Notes: generated from the letters alone by a model not told the origin. Positions 16,796 to 24,950 are shown, counted from the stretch's first letter. The stretch: 64,000 nucleotides of DNA from Deltaproteobacteria bacterium HGW-Deltaproteobacteria-15 (GCA_002840535.1 PHBH01000013.1:43508-107507); one strand, 5' to 3'. Numbers and translations are program-made.

Positions 16796-18856
16796 CTTCC
16801 CTAAATCCAGCTTCTTCACCATCTCCCGCATGGTGTTTGCGAATTTCGGTCCGTCCGCGGCCGAGCACCAGACGTTCCAGAGTTTTTCCGGATCATACCC
16901 TTTCTTGGAAATGACCTTCTTCGCCCTCTTGATCCTTGTTTCACAGGCGTAATTGCCGGTGATGTAGTGGCAGGTGGGGAACTCACAACCGGCTACCAGC
17001 ACGCCGGCCGCGCCCTTCTCAAAGGCGCGCTCGATCAGCTTTATCGGCACCCGGGCCGAACACATGACCCTGATCAAACGCGCGTTGGTCGGGTATTGCA
17101 GCCGGCTCACTCCGGCCATGTCCACGCCGCCGAGCGCGCACCAGTGGCAGACAAAACCGAGGATCTTCTTTTCGGCGTTCTCTTCGAGAGCCGCATCCAC
17201 CTGGGCCTGGAGCTGATCGTCCGAATAATGGACAATGGCGATGCACTCCTTCGGGCAATCCGCGGCACAGAGACCGCAGCCCTTGCAGAGGGCCTTCACC
17301 ACTGACGGTTGTTTTTGTTCATTCACCTGGATGGCGCCATAGGGGCACCGCTTGCTGCAGAGCCCGCAAGCATTGCAGTCGGTAAGATCAATATCGGCCA
17401 CGATTCCTTCGGCTTCGATGTGGCCGTTCTTCATGGGAATGGAAACCCTCATGGCAGCGCCGATGCCCTCTTCGCAGCTTTCCTTGAAGGTCTTCGGGTT
17501 CTTTGCGCACCCGCATAGGGCTATGCCGTCTGCCGGGAAATCGAGCGGACCAAGTTTGATGTGGCGCTCCTGGAAAAAACCCTCGGCATTGCTGGAGACC
17601 TTCAGATGTCCCTTCAGCGCCTCCATGGTTTCATCCCCTTCAAAGCCGACAGTCAGCACCAGCAGATCGGCAGGCAGGATGAAATCCTTTCCGCTCAGGA
17701 TGTCACAGACCTTCACCTTCAGCTTGCCGTCCTCATTCACGACCTCGGGATAGCGATCGTCCGGGAACCGGATGAACTTCACCCCTGCGGCCTTGGCCGC
17801 ATCCAGTTGGAAGTGCTCCTCCTTGACCATGCTGAGGTCCCTGTAAAGGACATGGACCAGGGAGTCCTTGTTCAGGTTCTTGAGCGTGAAGGCGTTCTTT
17901 ACAGACACAGGGCAGCCGATACTGCAGCAGCCCTTGGTCTCGTTCTTGGAGCCTACGCAGTTGATGATCACGGTCTTTTTCGGTTGGTCGATCTGGCCGA
18001 TTTTGAGGAAGGCTTCCAGCTCGAGCTGAGTGACGACCCTGGGATCACTCCCATAGAAATATTGGCCTTCGGGCCGGATTTCCCGCATACCGGTCGCCAC
18101 GACAATGGTGGAGACGTCCAGATTCTCGCTTGTGCCGTTGCTCCTGAGCTTCACCTTGTAGTTCCCGATATACCCTTTGACCTCCTCTATCTCCGCCTGG
18201 GTGAAAACCCTGATGTTCGGTTCGGCAGCCACAAGTCCCTTCATCCTCTTGACGATCTCTTCTGCAACCGCCTCGCCGTGCTCATGGGAAATCGTCGTGA
18301 TTCGATTGAGAAGGCCTCCGAGCTCCGGCTGCTTTTCCACCAGGAGCGCCTGAAAACCCTGCCTGGCAACGTGGAGCGCCGTATTCATGCCTGCAACGCC
18401 CCCGCCTATGATCATGCACTCTTTTCCCACGGGCAGGCGGATCTCTTCGCCTTTTTCGAGGAGTGCGGCCTTGGCCACTCCCATCTTGACGAGGTCCTTT
18501 GCCTTCTGGGTAGCGGCATCGGGTTCGTTCATGTGGACCCAGGAAACCTGCTCCCGGATGCTCACGAACTCCAGAAGATAGGGATTCAGCCCCGCCTCCC
18601 TGACCGTCTGCTTGAAAAGAGGCTCATGGGTTCTTGGGGTGCAGGAGGCAATGACGACCCGATTCAGGTTCTGATCCTTTATGGACCTCTGCATGGAGCC
18701 CAACGCATCCACAGAGCAGGACCATTTGCCCTCGTCCGCGAAGGCTACGTGGGGGAGCCCTCTCGCATACTCCACCACCTCGGGTACCCTGACCACCCCC
18801 GCGATGTTGGAGCCGCAGTCACAGATGAAAACGCCTATTCTGATTTCTTCACTCAT
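16793..18856 (-). CDS. HdrA-like flavoprotein fused to MvhD (electron-bifurcation type)
   Basis: 687 residues. The order is an N-terminal HdrA extension (CDCGSNIAGVV, WSCSVDALGSMQRSI), the FAD site MIIGGGVAGMNTALH, then the Cys-rich CVGSKNETKGCCSIGC. Next are two 4Fe-4S motifs (CNACGLCSKRCP, CKGCGLCAADCP) and a C-terminal MvhD domain (CHWCALGGVDMAG...CSARV...AGCEFPTCHY). MvhD receives electrons from hydrogenase, formate or NADH modules and passes them to HdrA, whose FAD can bifurcate. ATG 18856 has GGGAG 7 nt upstream. It follows the split HdrA gene, giving two HdrA units in one operon, while no HdrB is present in the window. The partner for the high-potential branch may be the OYE-type enzyme. 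Confidence 0.92.
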   Translation of the reverse strand: MSEEIRIGVFICDCGSNIAGVVRVPEVVEYARGLPHVAFADEGKWSCSVDALGSMQRSIKDQNLNRVVIASCTPRTHEPLFKQTVREAGLNPYLLEFVSIREQVSWVHMNEPDAATQKAKDLVKMGVAKAALLEKGEEIRLPVGKECMIIGGGVAGMNTALHVARQGFQALLVEKQPELGGLLNRITTISHEHGEAVAEEIVKRMKGLVAAEPNIRVFTQAEIEEVKGYIGNYKVKLRSNGTSENLDVSTIVVATGMREIRPEGQYFYGSDPRVVTQLELEAFLKIGQIDQPKKTVIINCVGSKNETKGCCSIGCPVSVKNAFTLKNLNKDSLVHVLYRDLSMVKEEHFQLDAAKAAGVKFIRFPDDRYPEVVNEDGKLKVKVCDILSGKDFILPADLLVLTVGFEGDETMEALKGHLKVSSNAEGFFQERHIKLGPLDFPADGIALCGCAKNPKTFKESCEEGIGAAMRVSIPMKNGHIEAEGIVADIDLTDCNACGLCSKRCPYGAIQVNEQKQPSVVKALCKGCGLCAADCPKECIAIVHYSDDQLQAQVDAALEENAEKKILGFVCHWCALGGVDMAGVSRLQYPTNARLIRVMCSARVPIKLIERAFEKGAAGVLVAGCEFPTCHYITGNYACETRIKRAKKVISKKGYDPEKLWNVWCSAADGPKFANTMREMVKKLDLGK

Positions 18857-18907
18857 CGGATGTCTCCCACTCAAGCCAAACCACTCGACCCTTGCAGGTC
18901 ACAGGCC

Positions 18908-18982
18908 GGAATACTGGAATGATGAAATAGTGGAATCAATGGGATATCAAACCCATGCTTCCAATATTCCATCATTCCACTC
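18908..18982. repeat. Imperfect inverted repeat of the GGAATATTGGAA type abutting a stop codon
   Basis: ATTCCATCATTCCACTC and neighbouring sequence (18961-18982) is an imperfect inverted copy of 18913-18935. An ATGGG/CCCAT hairpin lies between. In the sense of the HdrA gene it begins exactly at the stop codon TGA (18981-18983). Similar TTCCAATATTCCA repeats are common in intergenic DNA of deltaproteobacteria. Confidence 0.6.
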
Positions 18983-19922
18983 ACGCATGTAAAATGGCCT
19001 TCATGCTCGCTGCCGCCGCCTGGACCACCGATTCGGAGATGTCTATCGGCCCTGCGGCGCCGCCGCAGAGATAGATTCCTTCCACATTCGTCTCAAGGGG
19101 CGCCATTAACGGATCCTTTTCCTTGAAGTAGCCCAACTTGTCCCGATCGATTTTGAGAACCTTGGCCAGTCTCTCGTTCCGCTCGCTCGGAAGCAGCCCT
19201 GTGGAAAGGACGAGGAGCTCGACCTCCTCCTTCATGAGCCGCCCGCTTTCCAGATCCTCGTACCGGATGGTGAGATTCCCCGTGGCCTTGTCCTCGAAGA
19301 CATCATATGGCCGCGCCCTCACATACCTGACCCCCTGTTCCTTTGCCTTCCTGTAAAAAGACCAGAAGCCCTTTCCGTAAGCCTTCAGATCGTTGTAGTA
19401 GACGATCGTCTCCACGGATGGATCGTGCTCCTTGGTGATAATGGTCTGTTTGGCAGCCACCATGCAGCAGACTTTGGAGCAATACGGGACACCGCCGGCC
19501 AGTCCCCTGCCCGCGCATTGGATCCACGCAATCTTGTGTGCGTGCTTCTTGTCCGAAGGTCTGATGATGTGCCCTGCCGTAGGCCCACCCGCATTCATCA
19601 GCCTTTCAAACTCTGTGTAGGTGATCACATTGTCATAGATCTGGTATCCGTGAAGGCCCCTCGGGGGTTTTGCATCCTGGATGCCGGCCGCAACCACAAT
19701 GCTCTTCACCTCCACATCCAGGTTTTTAGCTGATTGCCACAATCGGACCGCATCCTTTCCCTCCTTCTTGCATGCCGCCACGCACAAGGCGATCGGGCAC
19801 TCACGGCACTGGCTGCAGTCCACGACGCATCCGCCCACGCAGGAACCCTGGGGGCGCATCTTCCCGTTTCTGCAGTCGGGATCGAGCACAGCCACATTGG
19901 GGACGGCCTGGGGAAAGGCCAT
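18981..19922 (-). CDS. hdrA: HdrA-like protein, C-terminal part (downstream of an in-frame stop)
   Basis: 313 residues beginning MAFPQAVPNVAVLDPDC, a sequence that in HdrA proteins is internal. It carries the Cys cluster CVGGCVVDCSQCRECPIALC, the HdrA signature WIQCAGRG...PYCSKVCCM, and the FAD-closing GIYLCGGAAGPIDI. It is in the same frame as the upstream gene (19932-20327). The two are separated by one TAA codon and three sense codons (CTG ATC TAC), so together they make one HdrA of about 455 residues. ATG 19922 could serve as a restart site, but its ribosome-binding site is weak (CAGGTAA). Whether this part is made is open. Confidence 0.85.
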   Translation of the reverse strand: MAFPQAVPNVAVLDPDCRNGKMRPQGSCVGGCVVDCSQCRECPIALCVAACKKEGKDAVRLWQSAKNLDVEVKSIVVAAGIQDAKPPRGLHGYQIYDNVITYTEFERLMNAGGPTAGHIIRPSDKKHAHKIAWIQCAGRGLAGGVPYCSKVCCMVAAKQTIITKEHDPSVETIVYYNDLKAYGKGFWSFYRKAKEQGVRYVRARPYDVFEDKATGNLTIRYEDLESGRLMKEEVELLVLSTGLLPSERNERLAKVLKIDRDKLGYFKEKDPLMAPLETNVEGIYLCGGAAGPIDISESVVQAAAASMKAILHA

Positions 19923-19931
19923 GTAGATCAG

Positions 19932-20327
19932 TTACCTGGTACCGCCGATCTTCCCGTCCATTTCATGAGGCACCGTGACCGGACAGGCCTCCATACAGGC
20001 ACCGCATCCCGTGCACTTCTCCTCATCCACGAACCTGGCCTTTCTGACGAGACGCACCTTGAATCCGCCGTCGGCCTTGTTGACCTTTCTCACTTCCGTG
20101 TTGGTCAGGATCTCGATGTTGGGATGATTGTCCACCTCGTACATTTGAGGCGCCTCAATGCATATGGAGCAGTCGTTGGTCGGGAAGGTCTTGTCCAGAC
20201 GGGCCATCATTCCGCCGATGCTGGCCGTATCATCCACCAGGTAGACATGGGCACCATATTTCGCCGCATTCAAGGCGCAGTTGATGCCCGCGACCCCCGC
20301 ACCGATGATGAGAATGGAATCAGCCAT
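19932..20327 (-). CDS. hdrA: HdrA-like protein, N-terminal part ending at an in-frame TAA
   Basis: 131 residues from ATG 20327 (GGAG, 7-nt spacing): MADSILIIGAGVAGINCALNAA is the FAD-binding loop. PTNDCSICIEAPQMYEV is the HdrA Cys motif, and CTGCGACMEACPVTVP a 4Fe-4S site. It stops after EMDGKIGGTR, where family members continue with a Lys-Leu-Ile-Tyr-Met run; here the Lys codon position reads TAA. The frame then continues intact into the gene at 18981-19922. A single base change (AAA to TAA) would explain it. It could be a true nonsense mutation, a natural split with translational coupling, or a sequencing error. Confidence 0.85.
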   Translation of the reverse strand: MADSILIIGAGVAGINCALNAAKYGAHVYLVDDTASIGGMMARLDKTFPTNDCSICIEAPQMYEVDNHPNIEILTNTEVRKVNKADGGFKVRLVRKARFVDEEKCTGCGACMEACPVTVPHEMDGKIGGTR

Positions 20328-20413
20328 AGCTCTGCTCCGCCTTTGCAAAAATCCGACCCCGCATGCCTTTCGGGGTGAAGTTTATGGCTCTGGCACACCC
20401 GTCCCGCTTCGCA

Positions 20414-20623
20414 CTATATCTCCGTGACAATGATCGCCTTCGATTTACAAACCGCTTCACAGGTCCGGCAGCCCAGGCAGTTCTGGGGACGGTTGGGATA
20501 TGCCTTGATGCTGAAATCAAAGACGTCCACCGGGCAGTAGATGATGCATTTCTCGCACCCATCGCACTTGTCGGCGTCTACATGCACCAGATATATTTCA
20601 ATGCCTATGTACTGCTTTGCCAT
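20414..20623 (-). CDS. 2[4Fe-4S] ferredoxin
   Basis: 69 residues: CDGCEKCIIYCPVDVFDF and CLGCRTCEAVCKSKAI give two CxxCxxCxxxC sites for two 4Fe-4S clusters. The second lacks the usual Pro after the last Cys. Such small ferredoxins carry low-potential electrons between HdrA-type flavoproteins and other enzymes. It lies 86 bp upstream of the split hdrA and belongs to the same minus-strand operon. The ribosome-binding site is weak (GAGAG about 10 nt upstream). Assignment as ferredoxin is secure; its partner is inferred from position. Confidence 0.88.
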   Translation of the reverse strand: MAKQYIGIEIYLVHVDADKCDGCEKCIIYCPVDVFDFSIKAYPNRPQNCLGCRTCEAVCKSKAIIVTEI

Positions 20624-20701
20624 AAAGTCAATCTCTCGCGCGCCTGTCCCGCCCGGGGCGGGGCTTCGCTAGAGATCCCGGAGTCACAGGGAAAGAGCGC
20701 C

Positions 20702-20738
20702 CCTGTCCTGTTTTTTGGATCCCAAAAAACAGGACAGG
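20702..20738. repeat. Perfect 17-bp stem hairpin inside the redox operon
   Basis: CCTGTCCTGTTTTTTGG (20702-20718) and its exact reverse complement (20722-20738) are separated by ATC, and partial GCGCC/GGCGC pairing extends the stem. It lies in the 179-bp spacer between the VOC gene and the ferredoxin gene, in the middle of a co-directional gene run. The internal T6/A6 tracts are in the stem, so it is not a standard intrinsic terminator. It may be an RNA-processing or stability element, or a mobile repeat. Confidence 0.8.
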
Positions 20739-20802
20739 CGCCAGCTCCTTCGGAGACATCTCGCTTTGCTCAGCGCCTCTGTGGGCTCTGTGAGAGTAAT
20801 CT

Positions 20803-21237
20803 CTATTTTTTGAACTCGTTCCACTTGTAATCGATGATCTCCAGAAGAACGCCGTTCACCTTCTTGGGATGGACGAAGGCGAACTCGCAGTCCCGGAAAG
20901 GCCTGACCACCTCGCCGCGTTTGTCGGGGATGAAGGGATATCCTTTGGCCTTCAGTTCATCGACGGCCTTGCGGGTGCTGTCCGCATTGAAGGCGATGAG
21001 CATGATGCCCTCGCCGTTCTTCTGGATAAACTTGGCCACGTCCCCATCCGGCGTGGTCGATTCCATCAGTTCGAACCCGATCTCCCCCACCCAGTATCTG
21101 GCCACCTTGATCTTTTCCGGTTCGTCGATGTATTCGTCATCCGGCTTTGCTTTTCCCATAATGGGTTCCCAGACCTTACGCGCCTCTTCCAGATTCTTCA
21201 CGGCAATGCAGATATGATCGATCTTGTTGGCCTTCAT
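20803..21237 (-). CDS. VOC/glyoxalase-superfamily protein, methylmalonyl-CoA epimerase-like
   Basis: 144 residues with two beta-alpha-beta-beta-beta modules. IDHICIAVKNLEEA gives the first metal His (H8) and GEIGFELMEST and VLLEI the acidic ligands. Where methylmalonyl-CoA epimerase has GEGIHHIAL, this protein has GEGIMLIAFNAD, so the second histidine ligand is missing. It may thus bind metal differently, or act on another acyl-CoA or as a binding protein. Compare the complete epimerase at 29055. AGGGTGAAAA precedes the ATG. It lies between two ferredoxin genes in the Hdr operon. Confidence 0.78.
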   Translation of the reverse strand: MKANKIDHICIAVKNLEEARKVWEPIMGKAKPDDEYIDEPEKIKVARYWVGEIGFELMESTTPDGDVAKFIQKNGEGIMLIAFNADSTRKAVDELKAKGYPFIPDKRGEVVRPFRDCEFAFVHPKKVNGVLLEIIDYKWNEFKK

Positions 21238-21306
21238 TTTTCACCCTCCGATGGACCTCCTGCCGCCCGGAAACCAGGCGGCAGGAGGAGTCATGGAAAT
21301 GCAATT

Positions 21307-21513
21307 CTAAAACGTCACCACATCCACTGTCACTTTGATGGCCTTGTCCGGGCAGGCGATGCCGCACTCATTGCAGTCCTCACAGAGGAACTCGGTTATC
21401 ACGGCCCTGCCGTTCTGGACCCTGACAGCCTTGTCAGGGCATATTTCCACGCAGATGGGTTGAACTATCCCACCGCACATCGTGCATTTCTTCGGATCTA
21501 TTTGTGCAGCCAT
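21307..21513 (-). CDS. Ferredoxin, 2[4Fe-4S] with extended first motif
   Basis: 68 residues. The first cluster motif is CTMCGGIVQPICVEICP, with a long insertion between the second and third Cys. The second is CEDCNECGIACPDKAI. The layout resembles ferredoxins associated with aromatic and acyl-CoA reductions and with indolepyruvate-type enzymes. AGGAGAAGGAAA leads into the ATG. It stands 17 bp downstream of the 174-residue gene, so the two are co-transcribed. It probably acts as electron carrier for the OYE-like or HdrA flavoproteins of this operon. Confidence 0.85.
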   Translation of the reverse strand: MAAQIDPKKCTMCGGIVQPICVEICPDKAVRVQNGRAVITEFLCEDCNECGIACPDKAIKVTVDVVTF

Positions 21514-21530
21514 TTTCCTTCTCCTCTGTT

Positions 21531-22055
21531 TTAGGCTTTATACAGTCTGCGCAGGCAAACGCCCTGGCCGCGCGGAATCGCCTTCTGCGTCTCGATCTTG
21601 TAGTTCACATTGAAAAAGGCATTCACGTCCGGAAGGATGCTCTGAAGAATCCTGTCGCAGACGAGGACATCCTCTTCCATCTTGACGCCGTATTCCTTTG
21701 CATAGGTCGGCCATGGGCATCTCTCCCATTTAATGAAGATCTCATTGGGAGATTGCCCCTTGTCGATCCGGACAATGGCCCCTCCCATGATCCACTGCAT
21801 CGCTATGCCGCCGGCAAGACTCCTCATCCAGACCTCCTCCCCCTTCAGCCAGTTCAGGCGGGGGAGAGCCGCCTTGCCCAGTTCGGCGCCGATGATCTCC
21901 GCAGCCTTCAGGCTCACATCCAGAGGATTGGCCTTGGGCCCTGCGAGTTCCAGCGCCGTCTTTCGCCAACGGAAGTAGGTGCGGCCTATTTCGGACTGGG
22001 CCATGTGAAGATCGCCCAATAATTTGCTGATCTCTTTTTCCGCATCGAATGACAT
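21531..22055 (-). CDS. Conserved protein in the OYE-Hdr operon, possibly ATC-hydrolase-like
   Basis: 174 residues, not firmly recognised. The C-terminal half has ERCPWPTYAKEYG, LVCDRILQSILPDVN and IPRGQGVCLRRLY. This recalls the conserved Cys/Asp pattern of L-2-amino-thiazoline-4-carboxylate-hydrolase-like and related small ligand-binding proteins; that resemblance is tentative. No signal peptide or membrane segment is seen. It has a strong AAGGAGGTCAACC before the ATG and lies 11 bp downstream of the OYE-like gene, hence tightly coupled to it. It may be a subunit or accessory of that enzyme. Confidence 0.5.
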   Translation of the reverse strand: MSFDAEKEISKLLGDLHMAQSEIGRTYFRWRKTALELAGPKANPLDVSLKAAEIIGAELGKAALPRLNWLKGEEVWMRSLAGGIAMQWIMGGAIVRIDKGQSPNEIFIKWERCPWPTYAKEYGVKMEEDVLVCDRILQSILPDVNAFFNVNYKIETQKAIPRGQGVCLRRLYKA

Positions 22056-22066
22056 GGTTGACCTCC

Positions 22067-24055
22067 TTATATCCTGATACCGATGTGAAATCCGTCGTGG
22101 ACCGCGCTGGAAAGATTGCGGGGCACCAATGCGTCGCCGATCACAAAAAGCTCGATTCCCTCTCCCTGAACCACGTTCTTGAGGGCTTCATTCGGCTCTC
22201 GCTCGGTCACCACAAGGGTATCGCATTTTACAGGGAACCGATATCCGTCATAGGTCTTCACGATGATCTCGCCCTGCCCGACCTCGTCGATCCGGCTGTC
22301 GTTGTATGCCTTGATCCCGTTCTGCCTGAGATAAATCATGTAGCGCCATTTGAACGAGGGATTGATATCGAATCCGGCAGACTTCTCTTTGCCTACGATC
22401 GTCACTTTCTTGCCCTGTTTGGCAAGAGAGAGCGCAACGCCTATCCCGGGTTTCCTGTTACCCCAGACCACCACATTCTCTCCGACCTTGGCATCCCCTC
22501 TCAGCACGTCCAGGACATTCACCATGTTCAATTTGTCGGTTCCCGGAACGTCGAGCTTCGAATAGACCGGCCCGGTCGCAAGAACCACACTGTCCGGAAG
22601 CTCATCCTTGATGAGATCTTCAGTGACTTCCGTCCCGAGGTGGAACTTGACGCCCGACTTTTCGCATTGCACTTTCTGGTACGTGATGCAGGAGAAGAGC
22701 TCGTCGTCTCCATAAGGGGCTTTCGATGCCTCAGTCAGTGTACCGCCAAGATCCTTCCTCTTGTCGTAGACGTGAACCTCATGGCCTCTCTGGGCCGCCA
22801 CATAGGCGCACTCCAGCCCGGCAGGTCCCCCGCCCACGATCATGATGTTCTTCTTTTCCTCCGGAGGGGGCGGATTCATAAACTTCGGATCGTGCTCGTG
22901 AGCGCAGAGGGGGTTGATGTAGCACGTCATCGGCGCATCCCTGAAAAGCCGGGCAAGGCAGAGATTGCATGCCAGGCACCAGCGGATGTCTTCCTCCTGT
23001 CCCTGCAGCACCTTCTTGGGCATGAGGGGGTCCGCGATCATGGGACGGCACATCTCCCACATATCCAGTTCGTTCTTTTCAATGGCCTTGTGGGGAATGG
23101 AAGGATCGAAAAGCCGGTATGCCATCATAATGGGCACCTTCACATTCTCCTTTGCCCTCTTGGCCAGGTGCAGCCAGGCACCTTGTGGCACGTCGCGGCT
23201 GATCACCGGCACGATGGACTCCTGCCATCCGGCGGTCACGCTGATATAGTCGATGCCGGCCTCTTCGGAGATTTTGTAGGTCATCATGGATTCTTCTTTG
23301 GTGTTGCCCTTCACATCGTCGAGCAGCTCCTCTGCACAGAGGCGAATCCCGATCGGGACGTCGGGCCCGCAGAGTTTCTTCAGCCCCTGGATGGTCTCCA
23401 CCACCATCCGCATTCTTCCCCGGATGTCCCCGCCGTACTCATCTGTTCTTCGGTTGGTGTAGCTGGAGATGAAGTTGGAGACGAGGTATCCGACGATGCC
23501 GGAGATCTCGATCACGTCGAACCCGGCCTCCAGGCCCCTTCGGGCCGCGTCCAGACTCTGCTGGATCACTGCCTTGATCTCGTCCTTGCTCATCTCTTTC
23601 ATTTGCCTGAAGATCCTGAGCCGCTGGGGCACGGCGGAGGGACCGTGGCCGTAATCGACTTCCACGGCGCCCACCCGGCCGCAGTCCATCAGTTGATAAC
23701 CAGCGATCGCCCTTTCGCTATGAATCGCGTCTGCAAGGCGCTTGAGACCCGGAATGAATTTGTCGTCCCAGGCTGCAGCTTGTCCGACATAACCCTGGCC
23801 CTGTCTGGCTTCATCCATGTAAACGCCCTGCATGAAGCACATGCCGCCGACAACACCCTCTGCCCGGCTGCGGATATAGGCGACGTCCGCATCGGTCACA
23901 AACCCGTCATGGCTGTTGAGGTTGTCCTCAGTGGCCGCATAGACGATCCGGTTGGGAACCATGAGGTTGCCCACCTGGATCGGTTTGAAGAGATGGGGGT
24001 ATTTCTTCGCCCCCGGGTACTTTGAGTAATCCCATTCAAACAATACCTTCGCCAT
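22067..24055 (-). CDS. Old-yellow-enzyme/2,4-dienoyl-CoA reductase-like FMN-FeS-FAD oxidoreductase
   Basis: 662 residues in two halves. Residues 1-370 form an FMN TIM barrel (LFKPIQVGNLMVPNRIV; catalytic-region RRTDEYGGDIRGRMR). It is followed by the cluster motif CLACNLC...TC (CxxCxxCx11C, one residue shorter than the usual CxxCx3C). Residues 390-660 form an FAD/NADH domain (IMIVGGGPAGLECAYVAA, VVVWGNRKPG). Such enzymes reduce C=C bonds of enoyl- or dienoyl-CoA, enoates or cyclic substrates, or demethylate amines. AGGAGGATGAAAG precedes the ATG. It is the first structural gene after the TetR regulator. No clear Tyr/His pair was assigned, so the substrate is open. Confidence 0.9.
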   Translation of the reverse strand: MAKVLFEWDYSKYPGAKKYPHLFKPIQVGNLMVPNRIVYAATEDNLNSHDGFVTDADVAYIRSRAEGVVGGMCFMQGVYMDEARQGQGYVGQAAAWDDKFIPGLKRLADAIHSERAIAGYQLMDCGRVGAVEVDYGHGPSAVPQRLRIFRQMKEMSKDEIKAVIQQSLDAARRGLEAGFDVIEISGIVGYLVSNFISSYTNRRTDEYGGDIRGRMRMVVETIQGLKKLCGPDVPIGIRLCAEELLDDVKGNTKEESMMTYKISEEAGIDYISVTAGWQESIVPVISRDVPQGAWLHLAKRAKENVKVPIMMAYRLFDPSIPHKAIEKNELDMWEMCRPMIADPLMPKKVLQGQEEDIRWCLACNLCLARLFRDAPMTCYINPLCAHEHDPKFMNPPPPEEKKNIMIVGGGPAGLECAYVAAQRGHEVHVYDKRKDLGGTLTEASKAPYGDDELFSCITYQKVQCEKSGVKFHLGTEVTEDLIKDELPDSVVLATGPVYSKLDVPGTDKLNMVNVLDVLRGDAKVGENVVVWGNRKPGIGVALSLAKQGKKVTIVGKEKSAGFDINPSFKWRYMIYLRQNGIKAYNDSRIDEVGQGEIIVKTYDGYRFPVKCDTLVVTEREPNEALKNVVQGEGIELFVIGDALVPRNLSSAVHDGFHIGIRI

Positions 24056-24074
24056 CTTTCATCCTCCTCATGGA

Positions 24075-24806
24075 TTACAGTTTGAAATTGGCCGTTGACT
24101 GCCGGCTGACATCCTCGGATTCCACCAAATTCATCTTTTCGTTTCCTTTTTTGATGACCCCATTCTCCTGGGTCGGTTTCTCCTTGTCCTGACCATTGCC
24201 GACCGTTCCCGGCTGAACCGCCTTAAACCCATCCACCATGATGCTGAATGTCTCTTCGAGGTTGTCGAAAATGGAATAGGTCATTCCCTTGAGGAGCCAT
24301 CGGGTAACGATGTGGTCCATGGTCCCCACAAAGATATCCCTCGCCAGGTAGGGATTGAGATCCGGCCTCATCTCTCCGCTTGCCCGGCCCTCTTCGAAGA
24401 TCTCTATGAGATTGGAGTAAAGGCGCTTTACATTGGCATAGACCTCGGTATTGAGGAAATTGGCGTTCGTCTTGAGTGAAAGGTAGACGATTTTCGCATC
24501 CAGGGGGGCCTGCTCGATCCGCAACAGATTCCACCAGAGGAATTTCCTCAGTTTGTTGACGCTTCCCTTTATTCCGAAGAGCTGTCCGTTCAGATCCGCG
24601 ATGAGTTCCGAAACCCAAAGCTGCGGGATGGCGAGCAGGAGATCTTCCTTGCCCTGAAAATATTCGTAGAGCGCAGCTTCTGAAAGCCCTGCCTGCCTGG
24701 AGATATCCATGACGGTGGTCTTCACGAACCCCTGCTCGGCAAATAGCCTTTTTGCCGAATCGATGATCCGCGTGCGGGAGTCTTCTTTGTTGCCTTTGGA
24801 AGCCAT
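24075..24806 (-). CDS. TetR/AcrR-family transcriptional regulator
   Basis: 243 residues. The N-terminal helix-turn-helix is typical: TRIIDSAKRLFAEQGFVKTTVMDI, then AGLSEAALYEYFQGKEDLL. The ligand-binding domain (residues about 60-205) resembles fatty-acid/acyl-CoA-responsive TetR proteins. A charged, low-complexity tail (NGQDKEKPTQENGVIKKGNEK) is extra. It is the first gene of the minus-strand redox operon, 19 bp before the OYE-like gene, so it probably controls its own operon, perhaps in response to an acyl-CoA. Candidate palindromic sites lie upstream at 24933-24950 and 25072-25086. Confidence 0.9.
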   Translation of the reverse strand: MASKGNKEDSRTRIIDSAKRLFAEQGFVKTTVMDISRQAGLSEAALYEYFQGKEDLLLAIPQLWVSELIADLNGQLFGIKGSVNKLRKFLWWNLLRIEQAPLDAKIVYLSLKTNANFLNTEVYANVKRLYSNLIEIFEEGRASGEMRPDLNPYLARDIFVGTMDHIVTRWLLKGMTYSIFDNLEETFSIMVDGFKAVQPGTVGNGQDKEKPTQENGVIKKGNEKMNLVESEDVSRQSTANFKL

Positions 24807-24932
24807 TTTGTCCTGGTTAGGATGATTAAGGAATAACCCTGCAATTACAGGTCGCCACTAAAAACTTATTTATTGCCGACTACTTGGTAAAAAAGTAAAA
24901 CTAGGAAACGGTTCGATAACATGGAGGTTCAT

Positions 24933-24950
24933 TGAGGAAAATAGTCCTCA
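24933..24950. promoter_or_regulatory. Palindrome, candidate TetR-family operator
   Basis: TGAGGA and TCCTCA are exact inverted half-sites spaced by 6 nt, about 130 bp upstream of tetR. Size and place suit a TetR-type dimer, but binding is not shown by sequence alone. Confidence 0.35.

Noticed and set aside
16879..17305. Free-standing MvhD gene
   Set aside because: The MvhD motifs are in frame with and downstream of HdrA without a stop, so it is a fusion domain.
17561..18922. 453-codon plus-strand frame over HdrA-MvhD
   Set aside because: Antisense shadow; the minus strand holds all HdrA and MvhD cysteine motifs.
19932..19934. Recoding of the HdrA stop as selenocysteine or pyrrolysine
   Set aside because: The codon is TAA; selenocysteine uses TGA and pyrrolysine TAG, and no SECIS-like hairpin was apparent.
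22049..24025. 658-codon plus-strand frame over the OYE-like gene
   Set aside because: Antisense shadow of a clearly recognisable flavoenzyme; the translation is low in patterned motifs and rich in His/Asp from reverse codons.
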